Assembly: GCF_016755875.1 (NCBI RefSeq)
Contig: NZ_BNED01000005.1
Coordinates: forward strand, 4,044,001-4,108,000
Source of the DNA: Streptomyces spororaveus
GTDB taxonomy: Bacteria > Actinomycetota > Actinomycetes > Streptomycetales > Streptomycetaceae
Direction of reading: 5' to 3'
DNA: 64,000 nt
Under the pieces are notes generated by a model. It was given only the letters and a program-made list of their open reading frames with translations. It was not told the origin of the DNA and ran no database searches. The position numbers and the translations under genes are program-made. This document shows positions 7,850 to 17,700 of this stretch, piece by piece (the stretch's first letter is position 1; each line of letters begins with the position of its first letter).

Positions 7850-8827
7850 ATGCTCGAGGTGTTGGGGCTTGACATGCGTACGGAGGCGATTTACCGCCTC
7901 ATGCTGACCAATCACCGCTGGGGCGTAGCCGAGCTCGCGGAGCAAGTGGGCCTGCCGGAAGCCGAGTTGCGGAAGGCGCTCGACCACCTGGCCGAACTGA
8001 AGCTCTTGACCCACTCGACCGTCCCCGGCGAGATGGTGCCCCTGGACCCGAAGGTCGGCCTGCAGACACTCCTCCAGCGGCAGCGCTTCGAACTGCAGCG
8101 GCAGCAGGAGGAGTTCGAGCGATGTCAGGCCGCCATCACCTGCGTCCTCGACGAGTACGCCGACCTGTACGCCGGCCGCCAGCAGCACGCCGAGCACCTC
8201 CTCGGCGTCGAGGCCGTTCAGGAACGCATCAAGGACCTGGCCCGCGAGGCCACTTCGGAATGCCTGACCTTCAACCCCGGTGGCGCACAGTCCGCGTTGA
8301 GCCTGGAAGCCAGCAAACCGCTTGACCACGACGTCATGTCACGCGGCGTCATGATGCGGACCGTCTATCTCGACAGCGTGCGCAACGACTCCGTGACGGC
8401 GGAGTACGCACGGTGGCTGACCGAGTCCGGCGGTCAGGTACGGACCGTCCCGGCGCTGCCGCTGCGGATGCTGCTGATCGACCGCCGCGTGGCCCTGGTC
8501 CCGGTGGACCCCGGAAACTCCCGCAAGGGTGCGGTCCAGCTCAGCGGAATCGGCGCCGTCGCCGGGCTGGTCGCGCTCTTCGAACAGGTGTGGGCCGGTG
8601 CCGCCCCGCTGGGAGCCAGCCCCGAACGCGACGAGCAGGGTCTGAGCCGGCAGGAGCAGGAACTGCTGCGGCTCCTGGCCGAGGGACTCACCGACGCCGC
8701 CGCCAGCGTGAAGCTCGGGCTCTCCCTGCGCACGGTCCGCCGCATGATGGCCGACCTGATGGAGCGGCTCGACGCCCGCAGCCGCTTCGCCGCCGGCCTC
8801 CGCTCGGCCGAACGCGGCTGGCTCTGA
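7850..8827 (+). CDS. TrmB-like/LuxR-type two-domain transcriptional regulator
   Basis: The 325-aa protein starts with a winged-helix segment of TrmB type (residues about 1-70, with RWGVAELAEQVGLPEAELRK). A glutamine/arginine-rich coiled coil follows near residues 84-100, then a ligand-domain-like middle, and a C-terminal LuxR helix-turn-helix (LSRQEQELLRLLAEGLTD, then SLRTVRRMMADLMERL). ATG 7850 is preferred to upstream in-frame starts because GGGGGAGGT lies about 10 nt before it. Such TrmB-LuxR hybrids are common single-component regulators next to peptide or antibiotic clusters in Streptomyces. It diverges from the 65-aa peptide gene, its most likely target. Confidence 0.87.
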   Translation: MLEVLGLDMRTEAIYRLMLTNHRWGVAELAEQVGLPEAELRKALDHLAELKLLTHSTVPGEMVPLDPKVGLQTLLQRQRFELQRQQEEFERCQAAITCVLDEYADLYAGRQQHAEHLLGVEAVQERIKDLAREATSECLTFNPGGAQSALSLEASKPLDHDVMSRGVMMRTVYLDSVRNDSVTAEYARWLTESGGQVRTVPALPLRMLLIDRRVALVPVDPGNSRKGAVQLSGIGAVAGLVALFEQVWAGAAPLGASPERDEQGLSRQEQELLRLLAEGLTDAAASVKLGLSLRTVRRMMADLMERLDARSRFAAGLRSAERGWL

Positions 8828-8916
8828 CCCACCCCGGACGGATTGTCAGACCCGTCACGCAGACTGTCCTGGGCGGGAGTTACCCCTGCCCACTGCCGAG
8901 GACGGGGAGACGCAGC

Positions 8917-9624
8917 GTGGCCACCGAGGACATCCAGTACGCGGTCGAGGACTTCTGGCGCCGGCGGGACAAGCAGGAGGGCGACCTGGAAGACGGCGGA
9001 AGGTCGGGCGGAGCCGCCCGGGGGAACGGGCACATGAAGGCCCTCGAAGCCCTGGTGAAGGGCATCTTCATCGACTGCGGGATCCCCGAGGACTGCGTCA
9101 GGACCGGCCAGCCCTACCTGCCCGGCTACTACCGCGTCCGCAAGCAGTGGGACCTCGTCGTGGAGTACAAGGGCGTGCTGGTCGCCGCTTTCGAGTTCAA
9201 GTCGCAGGTCGGCAGCGTCGGGAAGAACTTCAACAACCGCTTCGAGGAGGCGCTGGGCAGCGCCACCGACATCGAGGCCGTACAGCGGAAGAACGAGGAG
9301 AGCCCGTTCGGGCAGGTACCTCCGTGGCTGGGTTACGTGTTCATCCTGGAGGAGACTCCCGAGACGGAGAAGGAGGGGAGGACGACGCGGGCCCTGTTCC
9401 CGACCGATCCCGCCTTCCAGGGCCTGTCGTACAACCAGCGGTACCAGGAGATGATCCGGCGGTTCATCAAGGAACGCGTCTACGACGCCGGCTGGTACAT
9501 CACCGCGAAGCGCGTCGATGGTGACATCAGCTACCTGGAACCCCTGGCGACCGCGACGTCGGACGTCCTTCGCGCAGCGATCGAGGGACGCGTCAAGGTG
9601 GTGAAGGCGATGCTGAAGGAGTAG
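8917..9624 (+). CDS. Type II restriction endonuclease, XhoI/PaeR7I family
   Basis: The 235-aa protein matches the PaeR7I/XhoI family in length and in its core. LPGYYRVRKQWDLVV is followed by VAAFEFKSQVGSVGKNFNNR and EEALGSATDIEA, giving a PD-(D/E)xK-type centre with the WD aspartate and the EFK pair. Characterised members cut CTCGAG as homodimers; the specificity here is inferred from family. The GTG at 8917 follows GGGGAGA at 7 nt. It is convergent with the methyltransferase gene, with only 21 bp between the two stops. No controller (C) protein gene is seen, so expression control is unclear. Confidence 0.92.
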   Translation: MATEDIQYAVEDFWRRRDKQEGDLEDGGRSGGAARGNGHMKALEALVKGIFIDCGIPEDCVRTGQPYLPGYYRVRKQWDLVVEYKGVLVAAFEFKSQVGSVGKNFNNRFEEALGSATDIEAVQRKNEESPFGQVPPWLGYVFILEETPETEKEGRTTRALFPTDPAFQGLSYNQRYQEMIRRFIKERVYDAGWYITAKRVDGDISYLEPLATATSDVLRAAIEGRVKVVKAMLKE

Positions 9625-9645
9625 GCGGCCACGATCCGCCCGTTC

Positions 9646-11319
9646 CTAGGCCGGCAGTTCGGCGAGGCCGTAGACACGCAGGGCGGCGATCGTGGCGGCC
9701 TCCGCGTCCCGCCTGTCGAAGGCATCGGCCAGGGCTGCCCGATCGCTCTCGCTGATCTGCGCCGGATCAGGCACACGGATCTTGCGCAGGTACTGGGCCT
9801 GGAAGCGGAGGGTTCCCCCACGCATCTTGACCGCGTACGCCTCCACGAAAGCCTCCGCGACCTTGGACAGCAGCAGGCCACCGAGTACGCGCATGTCCCA
9901 GACGTCCGAGACGATGAAGTACAGGTTGTGGTGCGGGTACAGGCCGCCCTCGTCGAGGACCGGATGGATCCGCAGCTTCATGTCCGGGAACAGGAGCTTC
10001 TCCCGGCGCGTCAGGCGGTGATCGACCTTGTCGATGGTCTTGTACCAGCGATCGGGCTGCTTGACGGCGACGTAGCGCTTCCGCAGGGCGGCGCTGTGCT
10101 TCTCGAAGTAGGCGGCGAGACGCGGGTACAGGGTCAGGTCGACCAGATCGCCGCCGGCTGTCCAGGGGTTGACCAGGCGCGTGCCGTTCCAGTCGAGAGT
10201 GCCGCTGGTGGTGTCGCGGACCATGGCCATGGGCAGCAACCGGTCCTCTTCGACCAGGTCCGCGTCCTTCGTGAGGAAGACCTTGTCGGCTCCGGTGGCG
10301 ATGCCGATACCGACCTTGGTTCCCGTCCGGGTGTCCTCCAGCAGCCGGAAGCGCTCGGTGAGATCCTCGAGGACCGCGAGCCTGGCCGGCGAGGCGGCCG
10401 GCCACGAATCCTCCTCCGGGAACCAGTGCGGCATGCGAGCGGCTTGGTGGGAGTCCGTGGTGACCGTGGGAGACTCGCCCGCCAGGTACCAGTCGGCGAA
10501 GTCCCGTGCCTCTTCCGCCCCGAAGGACCGGCTGGTGTCCGCGGCGACCGCTGCGCCCTGGGGCCTGTTCGAGATGAGGGTGATCGCGGGATAGGCCGAA
10601 ACCTGATCCTCGAAGGCGTCGACATCGTGCATCACGAGGGCGAGATCCATGCTGAAGTGCTGGGTCACCAGCTGTCTCAGCCGCCGCCCGTACTGGTTCC
10701 GCATCCAGCGGTCGGCACAGATGAAGCCCAGTTGGCCGCCTCGGTTGAGGCTCCGCAGGGCCGCCTCGTAGAAGCCGACGTAGATGTCGGCCCGGCCGCC
10801 CATCGTGGGGCGGGCCCGGCGGTAGGCGGCCATGCGGTCGCCGGGAACGTCTTCGAGCCTGATGTACGGAGGGTTGCCGACGACGTAGTCGGCGCGATGA
10901 TCGGCGTCCGACGTCAGCAGGTAGTCGCCTTGCTGCACCCACTCTGCGGCGACCCTCGCCGTGTCCTGCGGCTCCCAGCCCTCGTCCTGCAGCCTTTCCG
11001 ACACCACGGCCCGGCTCTGCTCCACGTTCCGGCCCAGCAGGTCGAAGGCGCGGACCGCGTCGACCGCATCCGTGAGGGGGCGTTGGTGCGCCCGGCACGA
11101 CGCACTGATCCGGGACGCGATCACGCTCAGGAACGCGCCGCCGCCGCAGGCCGGCTCAACGAGCCTCAGGTCGCAGAGGTCCTTGTCTGCGGTGTAGCCG
11201 AGAAGGTCCAGGATGAGCTCGACAACCCAGACGCGCGTGAACACCTCGCCGTGCTCCACGGCCTCCTGAAGAGACTCGGGGAGTGTGAGGTCGTCGGTGA
11301 AGAGCGCGATGGTTGCCAC
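9646..11319 (-). CDS. N6-adenine DNA methyltransferase of the XhoI/PaeR7I-type R-M system
   Basis: The 557-aa protein carries the AdoMet motif VEPACGGGAF (residues 54-63) and the catalytic motif NPPY (149-152) of gamma-class N6-adenine methylases with an Eco57I-like fold, followed by a large C-terminal target-recognition part ending near KMRGGTLRFQAQYLRKI. Partnered with a PaeR7I-type nuclease, it should protect the same site, probably CTCGAG. A CTCGAG lies inside its own gene at 10366-10371. The start is GTG 11319 with no strong ribosome binding site, which may fit low expression. The 210 bp upstream to the tRNA terminator show nothing else. Confidence 0.9.
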   Translation of the reverse strand: MATIALFTDDLTLPESLQEAVEHGEVFTRVWVVELILDLLGYTADKDLCDLRLVEPACGGGAFLSVIASRISASCRAHQRPLTDAVDAVRAFDLLGRNVEQSRAVVSERLQDEGWEPQDTARVAAEWVQQGDYLLTSDADHRADYVVGNPPYIRLEDVPGDRMAAYRRARPTMGGRADIYVGFYEAALRSLNRGGQLGFICADRWMRNQYGRRLRQLVTQHFSMDLALVMHDVDAFEDQVSAYPAITLISNRPQGAAVAADTSRSFGAEEARDFADWYLAGESPTVTTDSHQAARMPHWFPEEDSWPAASPARLAVLEDLTERFRLLEDTRTGTKVGIGIATGADKVFLTKDADLVEEDRLLPMAMVRDTTSGTLDWNGTRLVNPWTAGGDLVDLTLYPRLAAYFEKHSAALRKRYVAVKQPDRWYKTIDKVDHRLTRREKLLFPDMKLRIHPVLDEGGLYPHHNLYFIVSDVWDMRVLGGLLLSKVAEAFVEAYAVKMRGGTLRFQAQYLRKIRVPDPAQISESDRAALADAFDRRDAEAATIAALRVYGLAELPA

Positions 11320-11492
11320 GCAAGGACAGTACCGCCGAACCTCCCCGAAGCCCGACGTTCATCCACAGAGCGTAGTCAGTCGATCACATCATCGCGGGAG
11401 TGCGGTCCCCGGCGGACGAGCGGGGCCAGCCGCTCCGGACGGGATGAAACCCCCTCAGGCCGCACTCGCCCGCCCGATTCCGGGCATAGCAA

Positions 11493-11527
11493 AAGCCCCA
11501 GGTCACGGCGAGTGAGTCCTGGGGCTT
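11493..11527 (-). terminator. Terminator of tRNA-Thr
   Basis: AAGCCCCAGG (11493-11502) pairs perfectly with CCTGGGGCTT (11518-11527). Read leftward, the stem is followed by a T-rich tail (TTTTGC). It begins 7 nt past the tRNA 3' end. Confidence 0.85.
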
Positions 11528-11533
11528 CTACAG

Positions 11534-11607
11534 AGCCGCCTTCGGGATTCGAACCCGAGACCTACGCATTACGAGTGCGTTGCTCTGGCCAACTGAGCTA
11601 AGGCGGC
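11534..11607 (-). tRNA. tRNA-Thr (anticodon CGT)
   Basis: The 74-nt gene folds into a full cloverleaf on the minus strand. The acceptor is GCCGCCT/AGGCGGC, the D stem GCTC/GAGC, the anticodon stem ACGCA/TGCGT enclosing loop CTCGTAA (anticodon CGT, codon ACG), and the T arm TCGGG-TTCGAAT-CCCGA. CCA is not encoded. Its 3' side faces the R-M and YcaO genes, while conserved core genes start on its 5' side. Confidence 0.97.
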
Positions 11608-11752
11608 ACCGCTGGTCAGACAAGTATTCCCTCGAAGAGGGGCGCTCATCAGCAGCGGCGCCAAGTCTACAGGGTCTGGAGGGGTGCCCCGAACCGGGTT
11701 GCGACTCGACGTGCCGGCCGCCGACGAAGGCCGTTCACCGGGGCCGGCGGCC

Positions 11753-13321
11753 TCAGCACTTCTTGCCGTCCTGCGGGGCCTTGCCCTCCAGGAGGTAGCG
11801 GTTGATCGCGGTGTCGATGCAGTCGCTGCCGCGCCCGTACGCCGTGTGGCCGTCGCCGTCGTAGGTGAGGAGCGTGCCCGAGTCGAGCTGGCCCGCCAGC
11901 GCCTTCGCCCACTTGTACGGGGTCGCCGGGTCGCGGGTGGTGCCCACCACCACGATCGGCGCGGCGCCCTTCGCGGTCAGCTCCCTCGCCTCGCCGGTCG
12001 CCTTCACGGGCCAGTACGTGCAGTTCATCGCGGCCCAGGCCAGGCCCGCGCCGAAGACCGGGGAGGCCTTCTCGAAGGAGGGCAGGGCCTTGTCGACGGC
12101 CTCCGGGCCGCTGAAGGCCGCGGGCTGGTCGAGGCAGTTGACGGCGGCGTTCGCGGACATCAGGTTGGCGTACTTGCCGTCCGCCTCGCGCTCGTAGTAG
12201 CTGTCGGCGAGGCTCAGCAGGCCCGATCCGTCGCCGTTCATCGCCGAGCTGAGCGCCTCGCGCAGTTGTGGCCAGGCGCTCTCGTCGTACAGCGCCGCGA
12301 TCACCCCGGTCGTCGCCAGGGCCTCGCCCAGCGGGCGGGTCGGGTCGCCGGTCGCCACGGGCTGGGCGTCGACCTTGCGGAAGAACTCCTTCAGGCGCGC
12401 CGCCACCGCATCCGGGCCGCCCTTGCCGAGCGGGCAGTCGGGCTGCTCCGCGCAGTCCTTGGCGAAGGAGGTGAAGGCCGTCTCGAAGCCCTCCGTCTGG
12501 TCCCGGTTCAGTTCGAGCGCGGGCCGCTTGGGGTCCATCGCCCCGTCCAGGACCAGCCGGCCGACCCGGTCCGGGAAGAGGTCCGCGTACGTGGCGCCCA
12601 GGAGGGTCCCGTACGAGGCCCCGACGTAGTGGAGCTTGTCGTCGCCGAGCACCGCGCGCAGCAGGTCCATGTCCCGGGCGGCGTCGACGGTGGAGACGTG
12701 CGGCAGGACCCGCCCCGATTTCGTCTGGCAGGCCGCCGCGAACTCCTTGAAGGCCGTCACCAGCTCGGCCCGCTCGGCCGGGTCGTCCGGTGTCTGGTCC
12801 ACCTGCGTGTACTTGTCCATGGCCGGGCCGTCCAGGCACTCGACGGGGCTGCTGCGCTCCACGCCGCGTGGGTCGAAGGACACCATGTCGTACCGGGCCC
12901 GGACGGCCGCGGGGTAGCCGATGCCCGCGTACGCCTGGAGGTAGCCGATGCCGGATCCGCCCGGGCCGCCCGGGTTGACCACGAGCGAGCCGAGGCGCTT
13001 GCCGGGGCCGGTGGCCGTACGGCGCGACACCGCGATGTCGACGTCCTGGCCGGAGCCGGGGTTCGCGTAGTCCAGCGGGGCCTTCATCGTGGAGCACTGG
13101 AATCCGGGGACACCGCAGTCGCGCCAGGTCAGCTTCTGCTCGTAGTACGGGCGCATCGCGGCCGCGTCGGGGGACGGCGGCGCCGAGTGCGTGGCGGACT
13201 CCGTCGGGGAGGACGCGGCGGCCCGGGGTTCCCCCGGCCCGCCCGAGGTGCACCCGGACAGCAGCAGCCCGGTGGCTGCGATCACGGTTCCGGTGGTACG
13301 CAGCAGGCGACTGGTGTCCAT
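11753..13321 (-). CDS. Secreted tripeptidyl-aminopeptidase-like alpha/beta hydrolase lipoprotein (SlpD/E type)
   Basis: The 522-aa protein has a lipoprotein signal peptide with lipobox LLSGC (C24) and an alpha/beta hydrolase body. The oxyanion strand VVNPGGPGGSGIGY lies near residues 114-127 and the nucleophile elbow GASYGT at 234-239 (S236); a C-terminal TAP-like domain ends in KKC. Family members such as Streptomyces SlpD/SlpE release tripeptides from peptides outside the cell and stay membrane-anchored. ATG 13321 is chosen because it gives a proper signal peptide; a GTG 30 nt upstream is possible. It faces the same way as holB but is separated from it by 184 bp, so it is probably its own unit. 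Confidence 0.92.
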   Translation of the reverse strand: MDTSRLLRTTGTVIAATGLLLSGCTSGGPGEPRAAASSPTESATHSAPPSPDAAAMRPYYEQKLTWRDCGVPGFQCSTMKAPLDYANPGSGQDVDIAVSRRTATGPGKRLGSLVVNPGGPGGSGIGYLQAYAGIGYPAAVRARYDMVSFDPRGVERSSPVECLDGPAMDKYTQVDQTPDDPAERAELVTAFKEFAAACQTKSGRVLPHVSTVDAARDMDLLRAVLGDDKLHYVGASYGTLLGATYADLFPDRVGRLVLDGAMDPKRPALELNRDQTEGFETAFTSFAKDCAEQPDCPLGKGGPDAVAARLKEFFRKVDAQPVATGDPTRPLGEALATTGVIAALYDESAWPQLREALSSAMNGDGSGLLSLADSYYEREADGKYANLMSANAAVNCLDQPAAFSGPEAVDKALPSFEKASPVFGAGLAWAAMNCTYWPVKATGEARELTAKGAAPIVVVGTTRDPATPYKWAKALAGQLDSGTLLTYDGDGHTAYGRGSDCIDTAINRYLLEGKAPQDGKKC

Positions 13322-13505
13322 CCCAGGAGCGTACGTCCTGCCGGAGGACACGAGGAGGCGAGCCGGGTCCGGACGGCCGCACGCCTTCCGTGGCCCGCGC
13401 CGGGCGTGGCCGGGACCGGGCGCTGCCCGGCCCGGGCGACCGGTTCGCCCGTAGGGGTGAGCCGGTCAACCGGGTGTGGACCGCCGCCCGGCGGCCCGGG
13501 CTCGG

Positions 13506-14717
13506 TCAGCCCGCGCGCAGGGCCAGCGTCATCGCCTCTACCGCGAGCAGCGGGGCGACGTTGCGGTCGAGGGAGTCCCGGCAGGCGATGATCGCCTCGA
13601 TCCGGCGCAGGGTCCGCTCGGGGCCCGAGGCGCGGGCGATCCGGTCCAGGTCGGGCCGTATCTCCTCATTGGCGATCTCCACGGACGAGCCGAGCTGCAG
13701 GGCCAGCACGTCCCGGTAGAAACCGGTGAGGTCGGTCAGCGCCAGTTCGAGGGTGTCGCGCTGCGTGCGGGTACGGCGGCGCTTCTGCCGGTCCTCCAGC
13801 TCCTTCATGACGCCCGCCGTGCCGCGCGGCATCCGGCTGCCGGCGCCCGCTCCGGCGCCGAGCGCTGCCCTCAGCTCCTCGGTCTCCTTCGTGTCGACCT
13901 CGTCCGCGACCAGCTTGGCGTCCTCAGCTGCGGCGTCGACCAGCTCCTGGGCGGCCTTGAGGCAGGCACCGACGTCGTCCACCCGGAGCGGCAGCTTCAG
14001 GACCGACGACCTGCGCTCCCGGGCTCCCGGGTCGGTGGCCAGTCGGCGGGCGCGGTCCACGTGCCCCTGGGTCGCCCTGGCGGCGGCCAGGGCCGTCGGC
14101 GGCTCGATGCCGTCGCGCCGCACCAGCATGTCGGCGACGGCCGCGACCGAGGGGGTGCTGAGGTTGAGGTGGCGGCAGCGGGAGCGGATGGTGGGCAGCA
14201 CGTCCTCCACGGAGGGCGAGCACAGCAGCCAGACCGTGCGGGGTGCCGGCTCCTCCACGGCCTTGAGGACCGCGTTGGCCGACTTCTCGTTCAGCCGCTC
14301 GGCGTCCTCGACCAGGATGATCTGCCAGCGGCCCGTGGCCGGGGACGTGTAGGACTTGCGGACGGTGTCCCGCATGTCGGCGACGAGGATCTGGTTGCCG
14401 ACGGCGACGACGGTGGAGACGTCCGCGTGCGTGCCGACCATCGTGGTGTGGCAGCCGTCGCAGAACCCGCAGCCGGGCTCACCGCCGAGGGCACGGTCCG
14501 GGCTGGTGCACTGCAGAGCGGCCGCGAAGGCCCGGGCGGCGGTGGTCCGCCCGGATCCGGGCGGACCGGTGAACAGCCAGGCGTGGGTCATCTTGGACGC
14601 CGCGGGCGGCTCGGTCCCCTCCACGGCGGCCGTGACCAGTGCGTCGGCGTCGCGGGCGGCGGCGGCCAGCTGCGTCTGGACCCGCTCCTGTCCCACCAGG
14701 TCGTCCCATACGGGCAT
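13506..14717 (-). CDS. holB: DNA polymerase III subunit delta'
   Basis: The 403-aa protein is a clamp-loader delta' subunit, an AAA+ subunit that helps open and load the sliding clamp. GPPGSGRTT at residues 51-59 replaces the Walker lysine by arginine, as expected for the non-hydrolysing subunit. A zinc module uses C70, C83, C86 and C89 (CGFCDGC). The sensor-1 stretch LLCSPSVEDVLPTIRSRC is present. ATG 14717 (MPVWDDLVGQER) is the usual family start, with AGGTGG upstream; a GTG 12 nt earlier is possible. It follows the dTMP kinase gene by 78 bp in the same direction, the standard tmk-holB arrangement. Confidence 0.95.
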   Translation of the reverse strand: MPVWDDLVGQERVQTQLAAAARDADALVTAAVEGTEPPAASKMTHAWLFTGPPGSGRTTAARAFAAALQCTSPDRALGGEPGCGFCDGCHTTMVGTHADVSTVVAVGNQILVADMRDTVRKSYTSPATGRWQIILVEDAERLNEKSANAVLKAVEEPAPRTVWLLCSPSVEDVLPTIRSRCRHLNLSTPSVAAVADMLVRRDGIEPPTALAAARATQGHVDRARRLATDPGARERRSSVLKLPLRVDDVGACLKAAQELVDAAAEDAKLVADEVDTKETEELRAALGAGAGAGSRMPRGTAGVMKELEDRQKRRRTRTQRDTLELALTDLTGFYRDVLALQLGSSVEIANEEIRPDLDRIARASGPERTLRRIEAIIACRDSLDRNVAPLLAVEAMTLALRAG

Positions 14718-14795
14718 CCCGCCCACCACCTTTCACTCTCCGTGCACCCATTGTGGCGGGCGCCACCGACAATCCCGTCCGCGCCCAGACCTCCG

Positions 14796-17700
14796 TCAGC
14801 GGCGGCGGCGCGGTCCCCGCTCGCCCTCGTCGCCGTCCTCGTCGTCCCGGAGGCGGCCCAGCAGCTCGTCCGCCAGCGTCGGCAGGTCGTCCAGCGGGGT
14901 CTCCTCGGCCCAGTCGGGGCGGGCCCGGCGCGGCCGGCCCTCGTCGTCGACGACGGGGAGCTCCCGCGTCCGGTCGTTGCCGGAGTCCCGGAAGATGCCC
15001 GACGGCACCCGGTCCGCCGGGTTCTCCTCGGGCCGCTGGGCCGTCGGCCGCGTGGCGGACCGGGCCTGCCGGGTACCGCTGTCCTGCGACCGCCGGGGCG
15101 CCTGCGGATCCTGGGACTGCTGCGGCGCCTGCGGCGACGGCTCGGCGTCCGGACGTACCGGCGGCAGCACCGCCGTCTCGTCCGTCGCGCGGACCGGCGG
15201 CAGCACCGCGGTCTCCGCGGCGGACGCCGGGTCGATCTTCGGCACCGGGACGGTCTGGGTGACGTCGTCCGGCTGGACGACCCGCTTGACCGGCGTGGCC
15301 ACCGGGGTCTCCACCGTCACCGCGTCGTCCGGGTGCGGCCCCGGCTGCGGCTCCGGCTCCGGCTTCTTGGTCATACCGACCTTGGGCGCGGGAGCCGGCG
15401 CGGGGGCGGGAGCAGGCGCATGCGTGGGCGCGGGAGCCGGCGGCACCACCGCGGCGGCCTCGGCAGCCACCGCGGCGGCTGCCGCGGCCTTCGCCGCCGC
15501 CTCGGCCGCCACCAGCCGACGTGCCTCCTCGGCCTTCAGCAGGGCTTCCTCGGCCCGGCGCTGCTTCTCCCGCCGCCGCTCCTCGGCCTCGGCCCGCAGC
15601 CGGGCCTCCTCCTCGGCCTGGCGGCGCAGTCGCTCGGCCTCCGCCGCGCGTGCCTTCTCCTCGGCCTCCGCGCGCAGCCGTTCGGCCTCGGCCCGGACCC
15701 GGGCCTCCTCCTCCAGGCGCAGCCGCTCCTCCTCCGCCCTGCGGGCGGCCTCCGCCTCGGCCTTGATCCGCGCTTCCTCGGCCTCGCGGGCCAGCCGGGC
15801 CTCTTCCTCGGCCCGCAGGCGCGCTTCCTCCGCCTTGCGCGCCGCTTCTTCCTCGGCCTTGCGCCGGGCCTCCTCCTCGGCGAGGCGCCGGGCCTCCGCC
15901 TGGGCGGCCACTTCGGCCTCCGAGAGCGGAAGCATCCGGTCCAGGCGGTGCCGTACGACGGTGGTCACCGACCCCGGGTCCTGGCCCGCGTCGACCACGA
16001 GGTAGCGGCCGGGGTCGGACGCGGCGAGGGTCAGGAACCCGGACCGCACCCGCTGGTGGAACTCCGCCGGCTCCGACTCCAGCCGGTCCGGTGCCTCCGT
16101 GAACCGCTCGCGCGCCGCCTCCGGCGACACGTCGAGCAGCACGGTCAGGTTCGGGACGAGTCCGTCGGTGGCCCAGCGCGAGATCCGGGCGATCTCCGTC
16201 GGGGAGAGGTCACGGCCGGCGCCCTGGTAGGCGACCGAGGAGTCGATGTAGCGGTCCGAGATGACGACCGCGCCGCGTTCCAGGGCCGGACGCACCACCG
16301 TGTCCACGTGTTCCGCCCGGTCGGCGGCGTACAGCAGCGCCTCGGCGCGGTTCGACAGACCGGCCGAGGAGATGTCGAGCAGGATCGAGCGGAGCCGCTT
16401 GCCGACGGGGGTCGCCCCGGGCTCCCGGGTCACCACGACCTCGTGGCCCTTGCCCCGGATCCATTCGGCCAGCGCCTGGACCTGGGTGGACTTGCCGGCT
16501 CCGTCGCCGCCCTCCAGGGCGATGAAGAACCCGGTGGCGGACGCCGCCTGTACGGGCTCCCCGCCGCGCAGTGCCTCGCGCAGGTCCCGCCGCAGGGGTA
16601 CGCCCCGGCGGTCGTCGGCCTTCGTGAGCACCAGGACGGCGACCGGCAGCAGCAGGGCGCCGACCAGCATCAGGGTGAAGGCGGCGCCGCCGTGCGCGAA
16701 GACGACCTCGGCGCCGGTCAGCCGGTGCGGGCCGATGAGCGCGGCCAGGACGGGCGCCAGGACGGCGCCGAGCGCCACGGCGACGCGTACGGCGGCCTGG
16801 AGGTGCTCGGTGATCCGGGCCCGCCGGAACTCCTCGGTCTCCTGGTCCAGCAGGGTGTGGCCGGTGTTGGCGGCGACGCCCGCCGCGGTGCCGGCGAGCA
16901 GCGAGAGGAACAGCACGGTCGCCGTGTCCGGGACGAGCCCGGTCAGCAGCAGGGCGATTCCGGTGACCGCTATGGCGAGGGCCATCAACCGGCGGCGGGA
17001 CAGGGCGGGCAGCACCTTGCCGGCCTGGGTGGCGCGGATGCCGACGGCGGTGCCGCCGACCAGCGCGAGGACGAACAGCGCGAAGGCGGCCGGGCCGCCG
17101 CCCAGGTCGAAGGCGTGCAGCACGGACACGGACACGGCGCAGGACACCGCTCCGGCGACCGCGGCGCAGCTCAGAACGAGCAGGGGAATGGCGCCCGTAC
17201 GGCCCTTGTCGGGCCGGTCGCCCGCCTTGGGGGTCCGCAGGCCCTCCAGCGGCGAACGCGGACGCGGGGTCGTCCCGCCGGGCAGCACCAGCGGCAGCAG
17301 CAGCGAGACCGACGCGGCGAAGAGGCCGGAGGCCACGTACGAGCCGAGGGCGGCCTGGTTCGCGGCGAACCAGTCGATGCCGAGGCCGAGCGCCTTGCCG
17401 ACCAGGGTCGCGGCGAGCAGTGCGGCCGCGGCGATCGGAAGCGCCGCGAAGGCCGTACGCAGCGTCAGCCGGCGCAGTGCGTCCAGGTGGTCCGGGAGCG
17501 GCCGTACGGTCGCCCCCTCCGGCGGCGGCGCGGGCAGCAGGGCGGGCGCGGCGCTCTCCTTGGCCAGGGTCCACAGCCGCTCGGCGGCGCCCGACACGAA
17601 GACGGTGGCCAGCAGCGCCGTCAGTGCGTGGGCCGGGATCCAGTCGAGCCACAGCGGGGCGACGACGAAGAGCCCGAGGCGGACCCCGTCGGCCCCGATC

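Noticed and set aside
8800..11330. Avoidance of CTCGAG around the R-M genes
   Set aside because: At least five CTCGAG sites were seen by eye in the window, including one within the methylase gene, so no total avoidance; frequency was not counted.
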